From: Siphonodentalium dalli
Taxonomy: Eukaryota > Mollusca > Scaphopoda > Gadilida > Siphonodentaliidae
Length of the DNA: 64,000 nucleotides
NCBI GenBank assembly: GCA_032622095.1
Contig: CP136062.1
Location: 132,699,282-132,763,281 of the forward strand
Reading direction: 5' to 3'
A program made the translations under genes and the position numbers. Positions 33,501 through 44,060 of this stretch are shown piece after piece. The notes beneath the pieces are model-generated. The model was not told where the DNA came from and did not search any database. It saw only the letters and a list, made by a program, of their open reading frames with translations. The first letter of the stretch is position 1. Every line of letters begins with the position of its first letter.

Positions 33501-33837
33501 CCCTTTCACTACGGGAGCTGCACTGGTGCAGAATGAAAGATCCTGTGCCAGTGCATTCTCTTATATATGTGAGTTTCCCCATAGAGACCATCGCATATTT
33601 AAGAGAATTCATTGGTTTACAAGGTCAAGGTAAATATTGTTAGTCCAATGTATTCTCTTATATATGTGAGGCTCCCTATGGGCAATTCACATATATAAGA
33701 GAATGCACTGGCTCACAAGATGAAGGTAAATATTGTTGGGCCAATGAATTCTCTTATATATGCGACTCACGTATACAAGAGGATGCACAGGCACAGGATC
33801 TTAATGCTGCACCAGTGCAGCTTCCGTCATGAAAGGG
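33501..33837. mobile_element. Family C piggyBac-type MITE (337 bp)
   Basis: TTAA at 33497-33500 on the left, TTAT on the right. The terminal inverted repeat is CCCTTTCA(C/T)(T)ACGG-like followed by AGCTGCACTGGTGCAG. Internal palindromes of the GCCAGTGCATTCTCTTATAT type occur in three blocks separated by TACAAGGTCAAGGTAAATAT or its close relative. Confidence 0.85.
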
Positions 33838-33934
33838 TTATGGCCATGTCTAATGCAGTCAATTTGAACAATAATTTGCTTGACAAAGGTCGCAAGTACC
33901 ACCGAAAGCTTGTACCATTCAAGAAAACAAGTCA

Positions 33935-34376
33935 TGTCTGAAATAGTGTTTCTGTCATTTGCAGAATGAGGTCCCCAGAGGGTGAAGTTTGTGATACTAC
34001 CCATACAGTGGGCTAACATCGCTAAATTCACGCTCTGTGGGACCTCATTCTGCTTGGGACTCATCTTCTGGGAAGTATATATAGTCTTTATAATAAATTA
34101 ACATTGTTTTTAGTTACTTTTTCTCCATCTGTTCAGTTTCTATATCCCCTAATTTACAGAAGATAAAATAAATAATCAAGGTGACTTATGGGTGAACATC
34201 GCCAACTTCAACTGGGGAACTTCAATCGCATCCTAGGTCTCCCATAGCAGTTGAGGCCTCAGCAGAATTAGGTTCCCAGAGGGTGAATTTGGTGATGCTA
34301 GACCAGGATAGCGTCACTAAATTCACCCTCTGGGACCTCATTCTGCAAATGACAGACACACTATTCCAAGGCTTGA
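33935..34376. mobile_element. Family A MITE, full-length copy
   Basis: Outer inverted ends are CTGAAATAGTGTTTCTGTCA against TGACAGACACACTATTCCAA. There are two palindromic heads (33959-34052 and 34263-34346), each reading GAATGAGGTCCCCAGAGGG or a variant. The internal segment is CATCTTCTGGGAAGTATATA and GACTTATGGGTGAACATCGC. Confidence 0.8.
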
Positions 34377-34606
34377 AGTTGCCTTGAACCAAATCTAGAA
34401 AGGTGTATTTCTTCAATCCCTAACATAAGACCTTGACTGACCCACTTGTCTCCCTGTGTCTGTCATTTCACTTGAACATTCTCTAATTTTGAAGATAATT
34501 GTTTTAGCACATTCTCAGTGAAATAGTTCAAACAAGCCTTTAACAAGGGTTTGTTTATCATGAGATATTTATAACAGTTTGACTCTGGACTTTTTTGTTC
34601 CTACAG

Positions 34607-34667
34607 ATATACAAGCTGTGTGTTCAAACATTGGGGACAGGCCACAGCATTCCAGAACTAACAGATT
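34607..34667 (+). CDS. Candidate 61-bp internal exon
   Basis: Acceptor TTTTTTGTTCCTACAG ends at 34606; donor GTAAGT starts at 34668. The frame starting at the first base is open throughout and reads IYKLCVQTLGTGHSIPELTD plus one base. The other two frames: one stops, one is open. The peptide is not recognised. Both splice sites match consensus closely, which is uncommon by chance at this spacing. It lies in unique DNA between a family A copy and a family B copy. Confidence 0.35.
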
Positions 34668-34790
34668 GTAAGTAAATTTACACTCTTTACTGATCAGGAA
34701 TCATGATATTTCTTTAGTTTACTTATCTACAGTGACTGACTGGATGCATACTAGTAATATATAGATTCTTGTGCAGAACTATTAGACATA

Positions 34791-35003
34791 CAGTAATGCC
34801 CTAAGTAATCAACTCCTTAAACACAGCAGAATTATGGGTAACTTTTCAGGATTTAGTCGGAAATATGGCTTGTTGCCATTCATCGGAAAGCTCTCGGGGA
34901 GAGCTTTCCGATGAATGGCAACAAGCCATATTTCCGACAAAATCCTGAAAAGTTACCCATAATTCTGCCGTGTTTTAGGAGTCGATTAATTAGAGCATTA
35001 CTG
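34791..35003. mobile_element. Family B Tc1/mariner-type palindromic MITE (213 bp)
   Basis: TA-CAGTAATGCCCTAA ... TTAGAGCATTACTG-TA. The two ~105-bp arms pair almost perfectly through GAATTATGGGTAACTTTTCA, GGAAATATGGCTTGTTGCCA and CATCGGAAAGCTCTC, with a tiny loop. CAGT ends and TA target duplication are typical of Tc1/mariner. Its right end lies about 40 bp upstream of the micro-exon candidate. Confidence 0.9.
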
Positions 35004-35046
35004 TACTTTTCTCTCTGAACAGTCTCATTTCTCTATCTTTTTTCAG

Positions 35047-35057
35047 CTAGGGGAAAC
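35047..35057 (+). CDS. Candidate 11-bp micro-exon
   Basis: CTAGGGGAAAC between acceptor TCTATCTTTTTTCAG and donor GTGAGT. 61 + 11 = 72 bases, so this and the previous candidate together keep the reading frame. Weak evidence on its own. Confidence 0.15.
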
Positions 35058-35640
35058 GTGAGTTTATCATGGTGACAGAATATGAGCGCTAGTCATGCTA
35101 GAATAAGCCTTTGAGGTTCAGGGGACCTCTCTTGACATGACCAGAAAATCATGTTTACCATGAGAATAGGCAACTTGAAATTATTTGCTGTAAAATATGT
35201 TTTTTTTTAGAAGCAAAAATAATTTTTTGGATTCACTTACCTTATCAACACTATTATTTTCTGAATGGGTAATAATTTCAGTGGAAAAATAGCAAATTTG
35301 ATAATTATTTGAAAATTTTGTCCAAGCACATGTTTACAGTGAATCCGGAAACAAGAAATTTTACAGTTAAATTTTCAAGGTAATTTTTTTGTTTTTGTTA
35401 TATAATTGCCTTCTACAATGTTTTTTTTGCATCTTTTACAGATGGGTCACCTTGTGTGCAATTAATTGTAAATTTTAGATGGACACAAACTTTTATCCAG
35501 TTTGATACCAGTTGTGGTCTCCTGACTGTTAATGATATAGCTTCTTCACTCTGAAACTGTTTCTCTGGTCTCACAGTTTTCAACTACGGTACATGATGGA
35601 ATCAACCAGTTAAAATGGGTTCATATTGTTCAAAGAATCA
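35058..35640. other. Unique AT-rich stretch
   Basis: No gene or repeat recognised. Confidence 0.4.
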
Positions 35641-35644
35641 TAAT

Positions 35645-35965
35645 TTTTTGTATGCGCCCATTTAGAAATGGTTGTATTATGTTATCAGTCTATATGTCCA
35701 TCTGTTTAACATTTTGGTTTCCGACCTCTAACTCCATTTGGATTATTTGATCAGGGCCAAAGTTGTTATGTGTGTTTCTCAGCAAAAAATACATGCCTAA
35801 TTAGAATATGGGTTCTGTCCAATTATTTTTACATGCGTTACGGGCCATTATCAACTTTTTATTTTCACGGTTTTATAACAATTCGGATTGATTGTTTGAT
35901 CAGGACCGAAGTTGGTATATGTGCATTCAGCCAAAAATACAGTCCAAATTCGAATATGTGTTTTA
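35645..35965 (+). repeat. Family J repeat (GCGCCCATTT start)
   Basis: TATGCGCCCATTTAGAAATG with TATTATGTTATC(A)GTC resembles ACGCCCATTTTTTATAACGG with TATTATGTTATTGGTC at 47222. It contains two modules with GATCAGG(G/A)CC(A/G)AAGTTG. Non-coding. Confidence 0.5.
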
Positions 35966-35969
35966 TTTT

Positions 35970-36977
35970 TAGCTCAACTTGATGAAGTCACGTTTTGGCT
36001 ATTGCCATGGGTAGGCGTCTGGCTGTTCATCCATCCGACTGTCGGTCACAATTTCCGTTAGATCACCCTACAGGTCACATCTCTCATCCGATCATCACCA
36101 AACTTCTTATGGATCTTCGAGGTGACCTCTTGATGGTATCAATTTTTTCCGAAATTCGTTAAAATACGTGGCCTCCAGCAGCCATCTTGGATTTCAAATA
36201 TAAATCCATCGGCACACCATGCAGCCCGCATTTATTGGAGAATTGTTTTTAAAATTTACAGGCATGTTTATGATCAGCTTTAGATGGGAGCTAATGAATT
36301 TGAGCAATTTTTGATGAAACATGGCCACCGTCAGTCATCTTGGATTTGACTCTTGTATGACTAAAACCCTTGGCACACCCTATAGGCCACTTCCCTCACC
36401 GATCATCATGAAACTTCATTATGATCTTCGGGGTGACCACAAGATGGGAGCTGTCAAATGATTTTGAATTTCATTGAAAATCATGGCCGCCAGCAGGCAT
36501 CTTGGATTTTACATTATATATACTAGTATCTCTTCATGTGGACATCTAGTATTACTTAGACATTTTAACTTTCAGCATTCCTAATCGCTCCATTGACTGT
36601 AACACATCAAATTATCTCCCCTCCATGTTGAGCTACAGTGTTATTGACACTTTCATTATGTGATTCACGACTACAACCCACATCCTTCATATGATTGTCA
36701 CCAAAATTCATATGTATCTTCTGAGTGACAACTTTTTTTCAGAATTTTGTTGAAAAACATGGCCGCCAGTGGCCATCTTGAATTTCACATTTGAATCCAT
36801 TGGCACACCATGCAGTCAACATTTATTGGTGTAATGTTTGAAATGAAAATAATTTAATCTGCGCAATACAAGCCCTTTACTGAAACCTTTTGACTTCCCT
36901 TCTTATTTATCATTCTATACATTGTTCAGCAAAAAGATAACTCTTTCCTAAGTTGAGCTACAGTGTCATTGACACTT
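35970..36977 (+). mobile_element. Family H repeat, second copy
   Basis: It opens TAGCTCAACTTGATGAAGTC and has CATCTTGGATTT and ACATGGCCGCC modules of about 165-190 bp. It reaches a terminus (TTGAGCTACAGTGTTATTGA) near 36653. A second partial unit ends AAGTTGAGCTACAGTGTCAT near 36977, suggesting two overlapping or tandem copies. More diverged than the 13-kb copy. Confidence 0.65.
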
Positions 36978-37102
36978 ACATTTCGACTTAAAATTTACTT
37001 GATACAATAATAATTTTTCAAGAAAACACAAACTCCTCAGCGATTTAATTATGAAATATTTGTTAATCAAATATGGAAGCTTTCATAAGTAGAATAAACA
37101 TA

Positions 37103-37376
37103 ATAGGGAGCCTCGCATATATAAGAGAATTTATTGGCCCAACAATATTTACCTTCATCTTGTGAGCCAGTGCATTCTCTTATATATGTGAATTGCCCAT
37201 AGGGAGCCTCACATATATAAGAGAATGCATTGGCCTAACAATATTTACCTTGACCTTGTAAGCCAGTGCATTCTTTCATATATGCAAGGCTCCCTATGGG
37301 TGACTAGCATATATAAGAGAATGCACTGGCACAAGGTTTTGTTTGCTGCACAATTACAGCTCCCATTATGAAAGGG
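37103..37376. mobile_element. Family C MITE, left-truncated
   Basis: Palindromic blocks with TATATAAGAGAATTTATTGG and GCCAGTGCATTCTCTTATAT. The right end CATTATGAAAGGG is followed by TTTA. Confidence 0.75.
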
Positions 37377-37526
37377 TTTATGTTGTTTCCTCTCATTTTA
37401 TATTTGTTCTAAAGTAATATTGCAAGTAGGTTGCGAGAAACATCCAATGAAAAGGGGACATAACTCCCAAAAAGGACATGCTTTTCAATTATCGGTAAAG
37501 TATTGTAAACGCTGGTGCAGCATTAA

Positions 37527-37839
37527 CCTCTTCACTGCTGAATGGTGTCATGCTGTCGTGTGCTGGGCCGTTGACGTTCTTAATATTTTGCAGTGGAAAT
37601 ATCTAATGGCAATGTCGCAAAAAGACATACTACTGACTTCGTGCAAAGGCTATTATCATACACAATCCTCAAACATCGTACATTGTTAGAAACTTTGAGA
37701 TACACTTGTCCAGTTGCACTAATTTCCGAGTTCCCAATGATGAATGATGGGCACCTTCTAGTGCGTTGAAGTTAGGACCATATAGCACATGATGTGTACT
37801 TTTACTTCAGTAATAGTTACAGATGTCATAGCGAAGAGG
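37527..37839. mobile_element. Family E MITE (313 bp)
   Basis: TTAA at 37523-37526 and TTGA after 37839. Inverted ends are CCTCTTCACTGCTGAATGG and CATAGCGAAGAGG. A second member starts at 63855 (CCTCTTCGCTGTTAAATG) and runs off the window. The 89-codon open frame at 37420-37689 crosses it and is not a gene. Confidence 0.65.
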
Positions 37840-37846
37840 TTGAAGA

Positions 37847-38060
37847 CCCTGTGCCAGTGCATTCTCTTATATATGTGAGTCTCCCATACAGAGCCTCACA
37901 TATATAAGATAATACACTGGCTTACAAGGTCAAGGTAAGTATTGTTAGGCCAATGCATTCTCTTATATATGAAAGGTGCCCTATGGGTACTTGCATTTAT
38001 AAGAAAATGCGTTGGCACAGGGTTTTCGCAAAATTTCAGGTAGCTCCAGTCATGGAAGGG
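37847..38060. mobile_element. Family C MITE, left end lost
   Basis: Directly abuts family E. It has GTGCCAGTGCATTCTCTTAT blocks; the right end GTCATGGAAGGG is followed by TTAA at 38061-38064. Confidence 0.8.
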
Positions 38061-38064
38061 TTAA

Positions 38065-38990
38065 AAAAAAATATGCCACTCAATTTCAAACTGAATTTTT
38101 TAACTCTTTTGAAGAACAAACACATATTTTGCTGTTAGAATGTAAACTTTGCTCTCAGCAAATAAAATAATTCAGTTTCTGTTAATATATACAGTCTTTT
38201 CCTGCCATTCTATAGTACACACAAGAGCATTTTGTTCCACCATTGTGTCTCCCTTATAATTATAGAGTGGCAGCTGCACCCTAGCGCACGCTTACTCAGT
38301 GCCCCTTTTACAGTTATTTTTCAGCTGCATGAAGGAATCCGTCATGTAGGAATCTACGGTTAAGAAGGCTTAGAAAGGGTTGACATTATTCGCAGGATCC
38401 CTACTTCATTAAATATTGTTATGAGGCTCGTTGTACTTCCCATTTGAGTGGAACATTGCTGGAGGGTACTATGCCTTCAAGAGACTAATCTAACTACTTT
38501 ACTCTACTCCCATTGATTTCATGATCTCTGCATAAGAATCTAATAATCTGTAGTTTTAATGAGCTCATAAAATGGAACCACACCATTAACCTCCCCCCTG
38601 CTGATGATGTCATCACCGTTGATTGACAGGTGCCAAAATTTTCAAGAAGTGAAGATGCAAGCATCTATGTTGAAGATGCAAGCAACTATGTTGCTATCAC
38701 ACGTAATAAAATTTGTGAATTGATTTAATTAGATGTCCCATGAATTCTAGATACAGTATATGTACAGTGCTGTTTACAACTATCATCAGACTGGTTTGTG
38801 GAAATCAGGTTCTGGACGTTTGTACTTATCTTTCTCGATGACAAGGATTTCTACATGTAATCCTCATAGAAGTAAGATATTTTGAATTTGAGAGATACAT
38901 GTATAAAATAGTCTCAAAACTTTACCTATCATGCATAATCACCCAAATTCAGCAGTGACTATGAAACCTTCAGCAAAAAAGGGATCACGC
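38065..38990. other. Unique stretch with a Pbx-Meis-type site
   Basis: Contains TGATGTCATCA, then TGATTGACAG (38620-38629), then CAGGTG within about 30 bp. GAAGATGCAAGCA is repeated twice at 38651 and 38673. No coding region seen. Confidence 0.35.
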
Positions 38991-38995
38991 TGCTA

Positions 38996-39208
38996 CAGTA
39001 ATGCCCTAAATAATCGACTCCTTAACCACCTCAGAATTATGGGTAATTGTTCAGGATTTAGTCGGAAATATGGCTTGTTGCCATTCATCGGAAAGCTCTC
39101 ACTGAGAGCTTTCCGATGAATGGCAACAAGCCATATTTCTGACTAAATCCTGAAAAGTTACACATAATTCTGCTGTCGTTAAGGAGTCGATTACTTATGG
39201 CATTACTG
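38996..39208. mobile_element. Family B palindromic MITE (213 bp)
   Basis: TA on both sides, CAGTAATGCCCTAAATAATC ends, and full-length palindrome with the GAAAGCTCTCACTGAGAGC centre. Confidence 0.9.
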
Positions 39209-39330
39209 TACTTGCAAAATTTGTCAAATGCATAAATAATTCACATTTGGACAAAATTATTTTCATTTGGCACAATTTATGGCAAGTGAATTCTGTTCCA
39301 CAAGAAACTATTTAGAAATTGGTTGCTTAA

Positions 39331-39506
39331 CCCTTCCATGACTGAAAACACTGTGCCAATGCATTCTCATATATATGCGAGTCTCCTGTAGGGAGCCTCG
39401 CATATATAAGAGAATATTGGCCTAACAATATTTCCCTTGACTATAAGAGAAAGCACTGATACATTATATTTAATGCTGCACCAGCGTGGCTCCCGCCATT
39501 AAAGGG
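39331..39506. mobile_element. Family C MITE, short copy with intact TTAA flanks
   Basis: TTAA at 39327-39330 and 39507-39510. Ends CCCTTCCATGACTG and CCGCCATTAAAGGG. One palindromic block is intact and the second reduced. Confidence 0.85.
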
Positions 39507-39581
39507 TTAAACTGTCTATGTCATGAACACCCCATATCGGTTTTCTAGTAGCTGCTTATATATGAAGGTTAGGGGAAGTTA

Positions 39582-39698
39582 CAGTAATGCCCTAAATAAT
39601 CAACTCCTTTAGACCTTAACCACAGCAGAATTATGGGTAACTTTTCATGATTTAGTCGAAAATATGGCTTGTTTTTTTTATTATTTAGGGCATTACTG
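39582..39698. mobile_element. Family B MITE, internally deleted (117 bp)
   Basis: TA on both sides. The left arm runs to GAAAATATGGCTTG; most of the right arm is lost, leaving TTATTTAGGGCATTACTG. Confidence 0.8.
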
Positions 39699-39700
39699 TA

Positions 39701-40665
39701 GTATCTCTTATCAACAGGTAGCTAATCAGAGAGATAGGCCCATTGAGTATGATTTAATCCTCTTTATTTAAACCTTCAGACCTTGAAATCTCGAGGCGTG
39801 CTGGTGGGCTGCCACCTAGAATTTTCCAGGGCAGGCTTTTTATAGCCCGCCTCGTCATGAGAGATAAAATATGCTTTGATCGCAAATATGACATTGTATC
39901 AAGTTGAAACGCTCAATTGGGAGTGATCAAATCGGCCATGTGCCACGATGTGTTAAATTTCGGCCAGACATCATTTGGCAATGGATGAGAGCATTGGCAA
40001 AAAATATTTTTTGTCAAAACATTTCGCAAAAGTTAATTTTGGGCAAGCGCGGACCATGCTTCAGTTCTAATGTCAGAGGTTGAAAAATCATTGCTCATTT
40101 ATTACTCGGACATTACAAATGGAAATGTTTACTGTAGTGATGTTTCTACAAATATTTAATATAGAAGGGGTCCCCGTCTTCTGATAACTGGCGTGATTCC
40201 ATCAGTATTGTCTGGCCTATAGGTCGCTATCTGCGCGAGATCACGGACTGCTAATTACGTGAGCTGGGCGAATGCTACTCATCTTCTGATTACTAAACTG
40301 TTCGGAAGAATGAAAAATGATAAATAGCACGAGAAATGGTGTTAGATGGAGTCTGTGTACCATTTCTCTCATATCTCTACAAGGCATCTATTAGTCTAAT
40401 GATATAGTGAGAAGGCTTTGTCAATATTCTCTAGTTTTAATCAACGGACCAACAAATTTCAATATTGCTAAATGACTTTTGGTGAATCAGTGATCAATTA
40501 GGGGTGGTCTCGACACAATAGCGTTCTGGTTGCTTGTTTGACCCAGATCATCCAACCTCCTTTTACGTTGCTAAGATTAATATTCAAAAGTTAACCCATA
40601 AATCTGGATTCTTGTAATTTCCAGTAGTGAATGTGATATAGAAATGTGTTGAGAAGGAGTACTAG
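39701..40665. other. Unique stretch, no gene recognised
   Basis: 40160-40320 is repeat-free and balanced in composition (GGCGTGATTCCATCAG, TGCTAATTACGTGAGC). No recognisable coding signal. Confidence 0.35.
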
Positions 40666-40670
40666 TGTAA

Positions 40671-40913
40671 CCCTTTCTATACTAAAGCATAATTGATGAG
40701 TAGTTATCCCATAGGAAATGTTCAGATAATAATAGGTCGTTTGTTAAACTTATTATCTAAACATTTCCTTCAATAAATAGGGCTCCTTCTGGACTTTTAT
40801 TTATCTGCCGTCTGCTTTTATCACCATAACATCCCTCCAAAAGAATAATAGACAGTTCCAATGTATACTTTTATAACTTTAATATTGGGAGAATCCATTC
40901 AGTATAGAAAGGG
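40671..40913. mobile_element. Family D piggyBac-type MITE (243 bp)
   Basis: GTAA/ATAA flanks (eroded TTAA). Ends CCCTTTCTATACTAAAGCAT and TCAGTATAGAAAGGG. Internal TTCAGATAATAATAGG and TATTATCTAAACATTTCC segments pair around a short loop, and GAGAATCCATTCAG lies near the right end. Confidence 0.8.
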
Positions 40914-41025
40914 ATAAGTGACATATTTTTAGCAGAATTTTTTTTCTTCTAAAAAACTAGATTAGATGCAGTTGAATTCTTCAGAATACTGAAAGCTGAT
41001 ATTGTTAACTTGTACATTCAGCATT

Positions 41026-41180
41026 ACAACCCCCATAATGAGTTATGGTGGGGGGGGGGGTGAATATAGAAATTGGCGTGTCCATCCACCTGTTGTACCG
41101 TTTATCTGTAGACACAACTTTGTCCGAGCTTTATTCCTACATTTTTCGGTCAATTTTTTTGAAGACTTGGCCCTTGGGCA
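41026..41180 (+). repeat. Family I repeat, second copy
   Basis: CCCCATAATGAGTTATGG followed by a G run of ten, then GTAGACACAACTTTGTCCGA and TTTATTCCTACATTTTTC. Matches 28422-28550. Overlapping 71-81 codon frames are artefacts. Confidence 0.65.
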
Positions 41181-41215
41181 CACAGAAATCACCAACGAAC
41201 AATATTGCGTGGAAG

Positions 41216-41286
41216 ACTCACATATATAAGAGAATGCATTGGCACAGGGTTTTCGCAAAATTTAGGAAGCTCCAGTCATGGATGGG
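41216..41286. mobile_element. Family C MITE, right-end fragment
   Basis: ACATATATAAGAGAATGCAT to CATGGATGGG followed by TTAA at 41287-41290. Confidence 0.75.
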
Positions 41287-41490
41287 TTAATTAAGTGCTT
41301 TAGTTTTTCGATGAATCCTCTAGTTTGAAGATGTAGCATTGTTGATGAAAGATTTAGTTTGCCACGACTATCAAAATATCTCAGCGCCACCTTAAATGTT
41401 TAATTTGGTTCTGTGTTCACGTACATGACGAGAAAATATGAGTGCGAGGATAATCCTCCAGGGAGGACCTCAATTACTAGCAATATCCTA

Positions 41491-41719
41491 CAGTAATGCC
41501 CTAAATAATCGACTCCTTAACCACAGCAGAATTATGGGTAACTTTTCAGGATAACTTTTCATGGGTAACTTTTCAGAAATATGGCTTGTTGCCATTCATC
41601 GGAAAGCTCTCAGTGAGAGCTTTCCGATGAATGGCAACAAGCCATATTTCTGACTAAATCCTGAAAAGTTACCCATAATCCTGCTGTGGTTAAGGAGTCA
41701 ATTATTTAGGGCATTACTG
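41491..41719. mobile_element. Family B MITE (229 bp)
   Basis: Left TA-CAGTAATGCCC; the right end GCATTACTG lacks an adjacent TA (TGTA follows). The left arm has an internal duplication of TAACTTTTCA segments, explaining the extra length. Confidence 0.85.
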
Positions 41720-42260
41720 TGTATGGTCTAGCGCTTTCATTAACAGTTTAACTTCATCAGCACCAGAGTGGCGTGGGTAGATTCAGGTATTTCTCATCCT
41801 TTTATACTATGCAGATTATCCTCGCCCTCATATTTTTTATCCAATCAATTGTATCAATTACAAGGATATTGCCACTCAAAATAATCTCTTTCAACAGAGT
41901 CACACCAGGTGACAGCAATTCCAATACGCCCCAACTGGTGTGTCTCGTACTATACAGTCACTAACTCTCTAGCTATAGCTATGGAACCAAACGACAATAC
42001 ACAAAAATCTGAATAAATATCCTCACATGTCTGTCTAAGCACCTCCCAGACATCAAACACGACCTCCAGAGGCCAGTTGCCCCACCCTCCACACAGGACG
42101 GACATAATATATAGACACTAAAATATTGTATTATACATGCAGATATCACCTAATCCAACCCTGACTCAAATCACAGCATCTCAAGCTCAAAGGAAGGAGA
42201 TATAAGAGTGCATTTCCCTCTTCTTACACCACAACCAGTAGGAATGAACATGAAGGACTA
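41720..42260. other. Unique spacer
   Basis: Nothing recognisable. Confidence 0.4.
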
Positions 42261-42264
42261 TTAT

Positions 42265-42513
42265 CCCTTTTGGTGGCTGCGCTAGTGCAGCATTAAGGAT
42301 CCTGTGCCAGTGCATTCTCTCCCATAGGGTTCTCCATATATAAGAGAACACATTGGCTTACAAGGTCAAGATAGAGCTGGTGCAGCATTTGCCAGTGCAT
42401 TCTCTTATATGTGCAAATCTCCCATAGGAACCTAGCATATATTAGAGAATGCAGTGGCTGACAAGGTGAAGGTAAATATTGTTAGGCCAATGTATTCTCT
42501 TATATATGAGAAA
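42265..42513. mobile_element. Family C MITE, right end lost
   Basis: TTAT before CCCTTTTGG, then the GCGCTAGTGCAGCATTAAGG terminal block and three palindromic blocks. Truncated within the last one. Confidence 0.75.
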
Positions 42514-42616
42514 GAAAAACATGTTTTGCAGCACAATTTTTACAAGTATTATTCCATATATATATGTTTTGATATCCCTCCCAAAATACTGCATGTATAG
42601 ACAGGGCCGTAAATTC

Positions 42617-42655
42617 GGGGGGGGTGGTGGGGGGGGGGGGTTGTAGGGGGGGGGT
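42617..42655. repeat. G-rich tract, quadruplex-prone
   Basis: Runs of 8, 2, 12 and 9 G separated by one to four bases. Satisfies simple G-quadruplex rules several times over. Confidence 0.85.
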
Positions 42656-43190
42656 GTCTAGGGCTGTAATGATTCATCATACTCATATTGTGTCATGTGC
42701 ATCGCAATACATGAAATCAAATAATTTTTGAAGATAGGCATGTGCATAAGAACAACACCTGCAATGTTCTGTGGAATATACATATTTATTATGTGTGTTT
42801 GACTCATCTAGCTAACTATTTAACCAGATTCAACTTCATTTTAGTTTAACATGAACTCCATCCATCTCCAATTGCAAACATGGTGGTTCTGGTAATTCAG
42901 GTTGTATTCATTTGAGAACACTAATTTAGTATATCTTAACAGCCTATTGCTGTTTAATCACTTCATTGGACTAAATCATTATAAAACACCAGTCAGCAAG
43001 TTCGCTGCCTGAGGATCGATGCAAGGGAAGCAACTCTATTTATCATTGATTGAACGATGGTGCAGGACTTTTGCATGGGTTTAATGCAGTACACCACTAT
43101 TAGCCTGCTACCCACATGTTTATGTAACTCCACTAATCACACCAATCCCCTAGAAATTATAATTGCTTCTGTTTGGCCAGATCCACCCAG
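42656..43190. other. Unique spacer
   Basis: Nothing recognisable. Confidence 0.4.
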
Positions 43191-43915
43191 CTTTGATTAC
43201 ACCATTGATAGTAAGCCTTCCTCCATTGTTATTTCTTATTTTAACACTGGCTGGCATTATCAAATGCTTATGCCAGAAGGCTTATTTTTGTTGTGAGGTC
43301 CTGTGAATTCATCTGTTCCATGTTACCTTTGATCAAAGTTTGGTTCCACATTAGAAAGAACTAGATATTTATGGTCGGCCTCAGTCGTAATGTTTGGCTA
43401 CACCCGCACACAAAGTTAGAGGTGGCTGCGCAGAGGGGGGGGGGGGGGGATCATGCAGGGGCTCCAACCCCTCTTGCCAGCCCCTTAGATTCCCTTAATT
43501 TGGGAACATAGCAGTGGAACATGGCCATGTACTGAACTAACCATGGTTTCGCCTGGTGTGAAAATATTTCGAAAGTTGACATCAAATGAATCAATTTCCT
43601 CTCGTTTCGAGGATCAATTCATACTTCAAGAAACCTACAAAATATAATATTGGTTTTTTTTTCTGCTGAATTGAGAAATTTCTGTAGTTTCATTTATATC
43701 CGTATACAATCAGGGCTTTGGTTACACCTTTGATAGTAAATCTTTCCTCCATTGTTATTTCTAGCATTATCAAATGCTTACGTCAGAAGGCTTATTTTTG
43801 TTGTGAGGTCCTGTGAATTTGTCTGCTCCCTGTTACCTTTGATCAAAGTTTGGTTTCAGGTTATAAAGAACTAGATATTTTTGGTCGGCCTCAGTCTGAA
43901 TGTATGGCTACACCC
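43191..43915 (+). repeat. Local direct duplication (~525-bp spacing)
   Basis: 43191-43405 and 43715-43915 match along their length: ATTATCAAATGCTTA, AGAAGGCTTATTTTTGTTGT, TACCTTTGATCAAAGTTTGG and GGTCGGCCTCAGTC. The first copy has about 15 extra bases. The intervening part includes a G run at 43435-43449. The 79-codon frame in copy 1 is not maintained in copy 2. Confidence 0.8.
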
Positions 43916-43939
43916 AGGCAACATTAGACCTTCTTTGAT

Positions 43940-44060
43940 CACAGTGAAAGGGATCCTCATGGCTCAATCAGTAAGGTGCATAGTGCATTTGGTAAGGTCC
44001 AGTGATGGCGAAGCTGATCTGATTCTTGAAGTATTCATGTATCTGGGCAAGCTTGTCAGT
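43940..44060 (+). repeat. Possible SINE-like fragment
   Basis: ATGGCTCAATCAGTAAGGTG resembles a pol III A box, and the fragment ends CATGTATCTGGGCAAGCTTG like 27245 and 62355. Tentative. Confidence 0.3.
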
